Below are positions 57,333 to 64,000 of a DNA stretch of 64,000 nucleotides, in pieces; position 1 is the first letter of the stretch, and each line of letters starts with the position of its first letter. The notes under the pieces were generated by a model. The model did not search any database and was not told the origin of the DNA. It saw nothing but the letters and a program-made list of their open reading frames with translations. Source of the DNA: Planctomyces sp. SH-PL14 (GTDB taxonomy: Bacteria > Planctomycetota > Planctomycetia > Planctomycetales > Planctomycetaceae); the NCBI RefSeq assembly GCF_001610835.1, contig NZ_CP011270.1:5784001-5848000 (forward strand). The letters run 5' to 3'. A program made the translations under genes and the position numbers.

Positions 57333-57360
57333 ATTGTATATGCAACTCGCCGCCTGTCAA
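57333..57360 (-). promoter_or_regulatory. Probable marR promoter with overlapping operator
   Basis: On the minus strand, TTGACA (57355-57360) and TACAAT (57333-57338) are 16 bases apart. The near-palindrome ttgtatatgcaa (57334-57345) overlaps the -10 box, matching the site at 56801. Autorepression is the simple reading. Confidence 0.65.
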
Positions 57361-57388
57361 GAGGGAGGTTGTCCGTTCACTCGGCCCG

Positions 57389-57709
57389 CGTTCTTGCCGG
57401 CACGGCTATGCTCGCTCAAACCCAACGTGCTACGGCAGCCGGGGTCAAGGGGGCAACCCCTTGCCGCCGGAGGCACTTCCATGAGGAACCGTGGGACACA
57501 ACGGATGTCCCCTTTGTGGTACCAGCGTTGAGGACTCCCACAACCTATACCGCTCGCTTTGTACTCCCCGCGGGTTGGTGAGGGGGCATACGGCACGTCG
57601 TCCGCGTTTGGACACGATCTCCTTCAGACATCTCTCGACGGCCAGGCCTCCGGCGGGCATGAGGGCTTCGCCCCCCTGCACCCCCCACCAGGGTAGCCCC
57701 TGGACCCGG
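57389..57709 (+). repeat. Hairpin-rich repeat, copy K (full length)
   Basis: 321 bp. Right end is 38 bp past the stop codon of the small gene ending at 57748, left end 29 bp beyond the marR promoter. The left arm is caagggggcaaccccttg; the right-arm stem is gagggc-ttc-gccccc. All stems of the family are visible. Confidence 0.9.
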
Positions 57710-57747
57710 TCAGGCCATCGCGCTGGGAAGCCAACAGCACCAGCCCT

Positions 57748-58059
57748 CTACCTTCCGCCCTCCGCCTTAAGCCTTCCGCCCCCCCGCTCCACCACAAAAT
57801 GCGGACCCCGCGGAACCACCACCGGAATCGGAATCCGAACCACCGGCCGACGCGGTGACTCCAACGGCTGACGGGCCGCCGTCAGCCCGAGCGCCGTCGG
57901 ACGAAACCCCTCCCCGTTCTGCTCCACCAGACCAAACTCAGCCAGATGCTCCAGAATCAGCTCCTCGCTGATCGTCTGCGGATGCGGCACCTCCGCCGGG
58001 CCATGCGCAATCCGCCGCAGATACTCGAATTCGTCGCGCAGCAGGACGATTCCGTCCAT
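57748..58059 (-). CDS. Small hypothetical protein
   Basis: 103 residues. GGAGGAG precedes ATG 58059 by 8 bases. The N-terminal half looks like a small helical domain (FEYLRRIAHGPAEVPHPQTISEELILEHLAEFGLVEQ), perhaps a winged-helix-like fold. The C-terminal half is Pro/Arg-rich and ends in low-complexity GGGRLKAEGGR. That ending comes from a ggcggaagg-type repeat (57745-57785), so the gene seems to have gained its tail from repeat DNA. Confidence 0.62.
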   Translation of the reverse strand: MDGIVLLRDEFEYLRRIAHGPAEVPHPQTISEELILEHLAEFGLVEQNGEGFRPTALGLTAARQPLESPRRPVVRIPIPVVVPRGPHFVVERGGGRLKAEGGR

Positions 58060-58573
58060 GTGTCAAACTCCTCCAGCCCACATCAACCCTATCGTTGCCC
58101 CCGGTGTCGGGCAAGGACGGCAGCAGATGGAGAAATCGTCAGCGGCTGATGGAATGCGCGGCTCCGAAGACTGGGCGGATCGGCGATCATCAGAATGCGG
58201 AGTCAGATCGCTCGTCGGCAGGAACCCGAGGACGAATCGGCACCGCAGAATCCTTCGATCGCTCTCCGCATAAATGAGACACCGACCACGAGGAGCCATC
58301 GCGCCGACGCTTCCCGATCAGTCGATCTCGCCGTCCCTCAGACCGCCACGCGGATCGAACCGGACCGTGAGTTGATCGTGTTCATCTGTGTACGAGTTTG
58401 CCAGCACGCGATCGATCCGCCTCTCGGAGCGATGGACACGTCGACCACCCGGATTCCGGAATTTTTCAGAAATCGTCCGTGACATTCAGGCGACGGCGAC
58501 GCCACTGAAGGGCAAGGGATGTCGCGGGACTCGCTGTTTGCGGGCAGCGATCGTCTCAGGCCGGAGGCGCGCT
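58060..58573. other. Intergenic region, no gene called
   Basis: About 510 bp between divergent genes. No convincing frame. It contains a stray gtgttcatctgtgt piece at 58379-58392, shared with the cacagag elements. Confidence 0.4.
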
Positions 58574-58879
58574 GTGCGGAAAGGCAATCGCAGATCGACA
58601 TTCGGACGGTTCCTGCTGCGGCTCTCCACGGTCCTGCTGGGGGCGTTTCTGGGGGGTGTGGTCTGGGTTCTACTGGCAGGCGCGGCGGGGATGGTTTCCG
58701 TGGCGGCGAATCCGCGGGACCCCAGTGCCGGAGCCTGGGTGATCGTGCTGCATCTGGCGACGCCGCTGGGGTGTGTCCTGGGGGGAGCTCTCGCGGAGAA
58801 GATGGTTGCCCGTTCGGCAGCCGGCGACGCCGACCATCCCGGCCCCGGCCAATCCGAGGAGGATGTCCCGGCGTCGTGA
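58574..58879 (+). CDS. Small membrane protein, GTG start
   Basis: 101 residues. GTG 58574 follows GGAGG by six bases; the open frame continues upstream without a better start. Two hydrophobic helices (LSTVLLGAFLGGVVWVLLAGA; AWVIVLHLATPLGCVLGGALA), then an acidic tail. No family recognised. It lies 65 bp upstream of the aminotransferase gene and may be cotranscribed with it. Confidence 0.66.
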   Translation: MRKGNRRSTFGRFLLRLSTVLLGAFLGGVVWVLLAGAAGMVSVAANPRDPSAGAWVIVLHLATPLGCVLGGALAEKMVARSAAGDADHPGPGQSEEDVPAS

Positions 58880-58944
58880 GAGCGGGGGGCGGAGGGAGTC
58901 GTCGGGGGAGTTGAGGACGGGCCGACGTTGAAAGGAGAGGAGCG

Positions 58945-60135
58945 ATGTGGAGTCGCGTGCGGGTGGATATCGCGTGGGGGGACCTGATCGGCGGGGTCGT
59001 TCGTGGACTGTTGGGGGGCGATCCGGTTGCGGCTCGGGAGGAACTGGAGAGAGGTTGGTCCGCGGGACAGGGGGATGCGCTGGCGGCGCTGTCGGTCCGG
59101 AGCGGGTTCGACCTGCTGCTGCAGGCGCTCCCCCTGAGCCCCGGGGATGAAGTCCTGATGAGCGCGGTCACGATCCCCGCCATGCCGGCGATTGCGGCCG
59201 CGCACGGGCTCGTCCCGGTGCCCGTGGATGTTGTGGGAAGCGACTTTCGAGTGGACCTGGCGGCGCTGCGGCGGGCGGTGAGACCGCGGTCGCGGGTGCT
59301 CGTCGTGGCGCATCTCTTTGGGGCACGGCCGCAGATGGGGGAGGTGTGCGCCGTGGCTCGCGAGCATGGACTGTTTGTCGTGGAAGATTGTGCCCAGGCG
59401 TGGTGCGGGACCGCTTGGCGGGGGACTCCGGAGGCGGATGCGAGCCTGTTCAGCTTCGGAACGATCAAGACCGCGACCGCCGCGGGCGGGGCGCTCTGTC
59501 GCGTTCGCGACGCGGAACTGCTGGCGCGGATGCGATCGATCCAATCACGGCAGCCTCTGCAGCCTCGGCGGGCGTTCCTACTGAAATTGCTGAAATGCGG
59601 GGCGCTGAAGGGGCTGTCGGCGCGGCCCGTGTATGGTCTCCTGGCCGCATGGGCGCGGCGGACGGGCCGGCGCATCGATGACGTTCTGGGCCCGCTGGCC
59701 CGCGGTTTTCCGGGGCCGGTCCGCCTGGAGCCGTTGCGGCGGAGACCGTGCGCGGGGCTGCTGCGGCTGATGGCGCGGCGGTTGGAGACGTACGATCCCC
59801 GGCGGATCGAGGCCCGCATCGAGACCGCGCGGCGGTACATCGACTGGCTGGGACTGGCGGAGACGCACCCGGAGCTTCTCACGACGCCGCACAGCTTCTG
59901 GCTGTTTCCGCTGGTGGACGATCGTCCCGAGGAGCGGACGGCGGAGTTCGCGAGACGCGGCATCGACGCGGCGCAGCGCGGGCGGCTGGAGGTGATTCCC
60001 GCACCGCCGGGGCGGTCGGAACTGAAGTGCCCGTCGGCGAAGGATCTGCTGCAGCGGACGGTTCTGCTCCCCTGCTACGGGGGTGTGCCGGTGCCGTCGC
60101 CCCGGTTGCGGCCGAAGGTGGTGGCCAGGGCGTAA
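58945..60135 (+). CDS. DegT/DnrJ/EryC1/StrS-type aminotransferase
   Basis: 396 residues with AAGGAG before the ATG. The PLP-lysine motif is SFGTIKTATAAGGA (lysine 175), with VVEDCAQAW upstream (Asp and Gln contacting PLP) and VRSGFDLLLQALPLSPGDEVL at the start. Such enzymes transaminate nucleotide sugars in surface or secondary-metabolite biosynthesis. Here it stands without sugar-nucleotide genes nearby, so its substrate cannot be inferred. Confidence 0.86.
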   Translation: MWSRVRVDIAWGDLIGGVVRGLLGGDPVAAREELERGWSAGQGDALAALSVRSGFDLLLQALPLSPGDEVLMSAVTIPAMPAIAAAHGLVPVPVDVVGSDFRVDLAALRRAVRPRSRVLVVAHLFGARPQMGEVCAVAREHGLFVVEDCAQAWCGTAWRGTPEADASLFSFGTIKTATAAGGALCRVRDAELLARMRSIQSRQPLQPRRAFLLKLLKCGALKGLSARPVYGLLAAWARRTGRRIDDVLGPLARGFPGPVRLEPLRRRPCAGLLRLMARRLETYDPRRIEARIETARRYIDWLGLAETHPELLTTPHSFWLFPLVDDRPEERTAEFARRGIDAAQRGRLEVIPAPPGRSELKCPSAKDLLQRTVLLPCYGGVPVPSPRLRPKVVARA

Positions 60136-60309
60136 CATCGCGCGATCGTTGAACACCCTGCCCGCCGGAAGTGCTCCCTATGAGAAACGGTCCAAGCCGG
60201 AGGACTCGCGAGGACATCCAGGCCACGAACTCCTCGTCCGCCGCCGCCGCGGGATAGAATGCCCACCGGATGTCGAGCTCCGCGTCTTCAGGGCGATCCG
60301 AGGCCGGCC

Positions 60310-60930
60310 ATGAACTCTCCACAAGGCGACGCCGCGACCCGTTCCGCGCCAGCAGTGACGCGATGCTTATCGCTCGCCATGCGACGTCATGACGATTCCT
60401 ATCGTTATGCCCTCCCGTACCGCTTTGGCGAACGGTACGAGGTCAGCCAGGGATATCACGGCGCGAAGTCCCATACAGTGGAGAGCCGGTACTCCATCGA
60501 CTTTGCGATGCCGGAACGAACGGTGATCTGCGCGGCGCGCGACGGGAAGGTTATCGAGGTCATCGATCACTACGATCGGGGAGGGTGGTACACGTCGCTG
60601 AAGTCCCAATGCAACTTTGTCGAGATCGCCCATGCGGATGGGACGGTCGCCGTCTATGCGCACCTCGTGTGTCAGGGGAGCCGGGTCGCCGAGGGGGACG
60701 TCGTTCATCGAGGCCAACCGATCGCGCTGTCGGGCAATACGGGATGGTCGGACAGGCCGCACCTGCATTTTCACGTGCTCGGCCCGGACGGCGTTCAATT
60801 GCCGACGGTCTTTTCCACGCGGGACGCGGCTCGAGAGACTTTGGTCGAGGGCGAGGTCTACGCCCATCCCGGCGACGAGTCCTGGCTGGAGTGGTGCTGG
60901 TGCCGTCTCTGCGGCCTCGTGGTGGGCTGA
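60310..60930 (+). CDS. M23-family (LytM-like) peptidase
   Basis: 206 residues. Zinc site: HGAKSHTVESRYSIDFAMP (His/Asp) and RPHLHFHVLG (HxH). GKVIEVIDHY and VEIAHADGTVAVYAHL are the usual fold elements. M23 enzymes cut peptidoglycan cross-links. No signal peptide is visible with this start (GAGG before ATG 60310), so export or a cytoplasmic role is unclear. A later ATG (60379) would not create one. Confidence 0.85.
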   Translation: MNSPQGDAATRSAPAVTRCLSLAMRRHDDSYRYALPYRFGERYEVSQGYHGAKSHTVESRYSIDFAMPERTVICAARDGKVIEVIDHYDRGGWYTSLKSQCNFVEIAHADGTVAVYAHLVCQGSRVAEGDVVHRGQPIALSGNTGWSDRPHLHFHVLGPDGVQLPTVFSTRDAARETLVEGEVYAHPGDESWLEWCWCRLCGLVVG

Positions 60931-60945
60931 CGGTGGAGGATAAGA

Positions 60946-60981
60946 CGTGCCTCCGGCGGCCCGGGTTGCCCCTGGACCCGG
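60946..60981 (+). repeat. Fragment of hairpin-rich repeat (copy L)
   Basis: gtgcctccggcggcccgggttgcccctggacccgg joins the ccggcgg core to the right end, missing the rest. The right end is 30 bp past the stop codon of the M56 gene. Confidence 0.65.
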
Positions 60982-61011
60982 TGACTCGAGCGGATGCGCA
61001 GGGGGAGCTGA

Positions 61012-64000
61012 TCAGGGGACTGTGTCGAACTGAATGTCGCCCAGGTCGTGGACTTTTCCCGCTTCCGCCACGAACTCCCGTTCGACCTTCGGATGCTCGT
61101 CTTTGGTGAACGAGTTGATTCGATAGGTTCCGCCGGGGACCAGGTGAGAATAGAGCACTCGGCCCTCCGCATCGGTCTGGCTCGACCGTGGCGTCTCTTG
61201 GTCGAAGTTGTCGCTGAAGTCTTCGTCCGCCTCGAGGTCTGGACCACGCGTGAACCGCGTTGCCCCCGGCGTGACGACCAGATGGATCCCCAGGTTGGCT
61301 CCCTTCTTGACGGGGGTGCCGTCGGGATTGAGATAGCGGACCCGGGCCGAAGCGCATGGCTGGAGCTGGACCGTCGGCCGGGGATTGTCGAGCGAAACCG
61401 TCGCCACTGTTCCGAGGCCGCGCTCGGGGTCCAGGAACCAGACCGGAACCGACTGGCCCGCGACGAGCCCGTGGATCTCCACCGGGCCGGGGGCGGGCTT
61501 TTGGCCGTAGCAGCGCCAGACACTATGCAGCGGATGGATATCGAGACGCGAGGTTTGGATCGATTGCTTGATCGGCCTTCCTTCAGGATCGATCAACCGG
61601 ACTTCGCCGCTGCCGGCCGGTTCCAGTTGGACCGCGAGGGGCTCAGGCGGCGTGAGCTCTTCCGGCGGCTTGAGCGACGTGGCCGGAGCGATGGGAAGGA
61701 ACGCGTGGGCGTACGTCCGTGTCCCTCCGGCGGTGCCATGCACCAACTCGCGGGAGCCCTTTTCGTGCAGGACGTAGCTGGATCCGACGGGGGCATGGAC
61801 GAGGAGCGTTCCCGGTCCCATTCCGACGACGATCTGGAATCGACCCTGCGCATCGGTGGGCACCATCGTCGACCAGCCCGACGGTTCATCCTCCGGCGGA
61901 CGCTGCATTCCTCGCTGGAGCTGATACTGGACCGTAGCCTCCGCGATCGGTTTTCCGGTCGTGGCGTCGGTGACGATGCCGCGGAAGAGACGCCCCGGCC
62001 TCAAACGGATCTCGAGAGCCTGTCCCTTCTGCCCCGGCCCGCCGTCGAGTTCGTGCAACCAGCGGGAAAAGTAGCCGGTCCCCTCAGGGGCTTCGGCGTG
62101 AATCGAGAACTGAATGCCGGCATAGGGCGTGACGCGGAAGCGGCCTTCGGCATCGGTCCGGGCTTCGTACCCGATTGATGACCCGAAGCGTTGTTCGCTG
62201 GACATCACCGTGAGCCGCACCGCGGCCGCCGGCTTCTGGGTCTCGCCGAGCAGGATCACGCCCGCGATCGTCTTGGCCGGCATGAGGGGGATCCTGGCCG
62301 TCTCTCCGCGAGCGACGTTCCGGACCGTGCCGCGGTAGGTGGAGTCGTGCGGCCCCCGCTCCTCCTCAAGGCCAGTGTTGACGGAGAGGTGGTGCCGGAA
62401 GAATCCATCCGTTCCGCCCGCCCGGAGAAAGACGCCGTGGTCCGGCGGGATGATGGGGATCGTGATGCGGCCCTCGGCGTCGGTGGTCCACTGAAGCGGG
62501 ATGTTCCGCAGCAGGGGCTCGGTCTCCAGCGACTTCAGTCCGTCGAGCCGGGTCGGGAACTCATCTTTTCGCGTGCGTGTGATTCCCGTGAGTGTCACGG
62601 GAATATTGGGCGTGGGGTTGCCCTGGCCATTCACGAACTGGATCGTCAGTGGCTCCGCGGGGCCAAGAGTGAGGTGGCAATCCATCTTGGACGTCTGTGG
62701 GTCGATGGCTTGCCATGTAATGGCGAAACCGGAAGCCCACGCGACCAGTTGGAGTTCCCGGTGCGTGCGCGGGGAGGCGGTCGGGATGTCGAGGTGGAAC
62801 CGGCCTTCGGCGTCGGCCGTCGTTTCGGCGAAGAGGCGGCGGGTGGAGCCGCGGTTGCCCCCTAGGATACCGAGGATCGCCACGCTGGCGACGGCCGGGC
62901 GGCCGTTGGCGTCGACGACGCGTCCTTCCCAGGTGGCGTGCGGGAGTCCCGGATCGGGGGCCTGGCCGACCGGGGGTGTCGTCGGTGCGGGGATCGGCTC
63001 CTTCGGCGCGGCGGGGGATGAGGGCTGATTGGGAGAGGGTGTTGTCATGGGAGCGCCTCCGCTGGCCTTCGGTGATGGGATGGGACGGGGGGCGGTCGGG
63101 GTGTCGGGAGACGGTTCGGCGGCGGCGCGGTTGAGCGTGGCGAAGGGGGAGATTCCGGCCGCGGCCAGTGCGGCCGCGGCGACGAGGATCCGTCCCCGGC
63201 GGCTGAGGCGCGCGGCTCGGTCGCGGCGGTGGTGGAGGAGTCCGGCGATCCGGTGTTCGAGCCGCCAGGGGGCGTCGAGGAAGCCGACCGTGGCCGGTTG
63301 CGGACGGGCGGTTGAGATCGACTGGGCGAGGTTCAGGAGCGTCCGGCTGTAGGAGACGGTATCGGTGGTGGTGAGGACCGCGTTGTCGCAGAGCTCTTCG
63401 CGAGCTCGGGACAGGGCGCGGTTCAGCACGTGCGTCAGGGGGTGGATCCACAGGAGAGCGGCCGCGACGTTCTGGAGCAGGACGATGGCCTGGTCTCTAC
63501 GGCGGATGTGGGCAAGTTCGTGAACGAGAATGTTCCGGATCTCGTCGGGAGTGAGGCGGCCGACGAGGCGGGCCGGCCAGACGATCCGCGGCGTGGGCCA
63601 GCCGGCGGCGACGGGGCCGGCGACTCGGTTCGAGATCACGAGTTCGGCGTGCCGCGGGCCCTGGAGGGCGGCGAACGTTGTGGCGAGCGCGGTGTCTTCG
63701 TTGCTCGTGGCTTCGCGGAGCAGGGCGGCGAGGCGGGTGCAGGTCCACAGGAGCCGGGAGAGCAGGAGTGCCGTTCCGGCGCCCCACACGGCAAGGAGGC
63801 CGAGCAGGAGTGGGCGAAGGAGGGACGTGTTGCTTCCGGCCGCTCTGAAAGAAGCGGGTAGGCTCTGCATCGGTTGGGGCGAAGTGCCGTCGCTCGTTGT
63901 TGGAGTGAGGGGGGCGTCGACTGTGATGCCAGGTTGCGGCGCGGCGACGCGTGGCAGAGGGGGGCTGGTGGCGGCGCCGAAGGAGGCGGTCGGGGCAATG
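61012..64000 (-). CDS. M56 (BlaR1-type) metalloprotease with carboxypeptidase-regulatory-like repeats, 5' end beyond the window
   Basis: At least 995 residues in the window. The frame is open to the right edge, and the first Met inside (63870) would skip the usual N-terminal helices; the protein therefore starts outside. Visible: a Pro/Thr-rich linker, a helix (LLRPLLLGLLAVWGAGTALLLSRLL), the zinc site ILVHELAHIRRRD, AREELCDNAVL, a further helix, then several carboxypeptidase-regulatory-like domains (WEGRVVDANGRPAVASV; DAEGRFHLDIP). It differs from the other M56 protein in lacking leucine-rich segments. A blaI gene would be expected just beyond the edge. Confidence 0.88.
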   Translation of the reverse strand, partial: IAPTASFGAATSPPLPRVAAPQPGITVDAPLTPTTSDGTSPQPMQSLPASFRAAGSNTSLLRPLLLGLLAVWGAGTALLLSRLLWTCTRLAALLREATSNEDTALATTFAALQGPRHAELVISNRVAGPVAAGWPTPRIVWPARLVGRLTPDEIRNILVHELAHIRRRDQAIVLLQNVAAALLWIHPLTHVLNRALSRAREELCDNAVLTTTDTVSYSRTLLNLAQSISTARPQPATVGFLDAPWRLEHRIAGLLHHRRDRAARLSRRGRILVAAAALAAAGISPFATLNRAAAEPSPDTPTAPRPIPSPKASGGAPMTTPSPNQPSSPAAPKEPIPAPTTPPVGQAPDPGLPHATWEGRVVDANGRPAVASVAILGILGGNRGSTRRLFAETTADAEGRFHLDIPTASPRTHRELQLVAWASGFAITWQAIDPQTSKMDCHLTLGPAEPLTIQFVNGQGNPTPNIPVTLTGITRTRKDEFPTRLDGLKSLETEPLLRNIPLQWTTDAEGRITIPIIPPDHGVFLRAGGTDGFFRHHLSVNTGLEEERGPHDSTYRGTVRNVARGETARIPLMPAKTIAGVILLGETQKPAAAVRLTVMSSEQRFGSSIGYEARTDAEGRFRVTPYAGIQFSIHAEAPEGTGYFSRWLHELDGGPGQKGQALEIRLRPGRLFRGIVTDATTGKPIAEATVQYQLQRGMQRPPEDEPSGWSTMVPTDAQGRFQIVVGMGPGTLLVHAPVGSSYVLHEKGSRELVHGTAGGTRTYAHAFLPIAPATSLKPPEELTPPEPLAVQLEPAGSGEVRLIDPEGRPIKQSIQTSRLDIHPLHSVWRCYGQKPAPGPVEIHGLVAGQSVPVWFLDPERGLGTVATVSLDNPRPTVQLQPCASARVRYLNPDGTPVKKGANLGIHLVVTPGATRFTRGPDLEADEDFSDNFDQETPRSSQTDAEGRVLYSHLVPGGTYRINSFTKDEHPKVEREFVAEAGKVHDLGDIQFDTVP

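Noticed and set aside
45183-57709. The hairpin repeats as a CRISPR array or integron attachment sites
   Set aside because: Copies are kilobases apart, do not share a spacer-repeat rhythm, and no cas or integrase gene was seen.

Overview
The window looks like chromosome of a planctomycete (Planctomycetia). The DNA is GC-rich. It carries four DUF1559 prepilin-like proteins, a PSD1/DUF1553 cytochrome protein paired with a DUF1501 protein, a second DUF1501 gene, two BlaR1-type M56 proteases (one with a BlaI repressor), small carboxypeptidase-regulatory-like lipoproteins and several families of short intergenic repeats. No tRNA, rRNA, CRISPR array, transposase or phage gene was seen. Species cannot be named from the sequence alone.

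Layout. 0-13 kb: a tandem kinase/pseudokinase, a small lipoprotein, two adjacent DUF1559 genes, a PHP-like exported protein, a DUF1559 + lipoprotein pair, an Rnl5-like RNA ligase, a DUF4375 protein, and a second DUF1559 + lipoprotein pair on the plus strand. 13-24 kb: a coiled-coil/TPR-like exported protein, the BlaI repressor with a very long M56 protease (about 1810 residues, with leucine-rich and carboxypeptidase-regulatory-like regions), and two uncharacterised proteins. 24-34 kb: PSD1 + DUF1501, a GNAT acetyltransferase, small membrane proteins, a GlcG/HbpS-like protein and an orphan DUF1501 gene with a TTG start. 34-42.5 kb: a small cluster with a DUF2251 protein, a membrane protein, a GH63 glucosidase and a DNA alkylation repair pair (Ogt + AlkA). 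42.8-51.6 kb: a beta-helix/diheme cytochrome fusion, small proteins, an SDR, a carotenoid oxygenase, a DUF2071 protein and a DUF4375 lipoprotein. 51.6-58 kb: a MarR-controlled RND efflux system. 58-64 kb: a DegT-like aminotransferase, an M23 peptidase, and a second M56 protease running off the right edge.

The most unusual content is intergenic. A hairpin-rich repeat of about 315-330 bp occurs in six near-full copies (2038, 4968, 32449, 45183, 54911, 57389) plus fragments. Its stems are kept while loops vary, including one C-G to T-A pair exchange. In seven copies one fixed end lies 3-44 bp past the stop codon of a gene reading towards it. A second inverted-repeat family (ends reading gaaacacagag / ctctgtgtttc) has three copies, one lodged inside a copy of the first family. 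A third, palindromic family (cccagggttg / caaccctggg modules) has two copies, and a short motif abuts the stop codons of two unrelated genes. Most genes stand alone or in pairs. The clearest functional units are marR-MFP-RND, blaI-M56, ogt-alkA, PSD1-DUF1501 and the two DUF1559-lipoprotein pairs.
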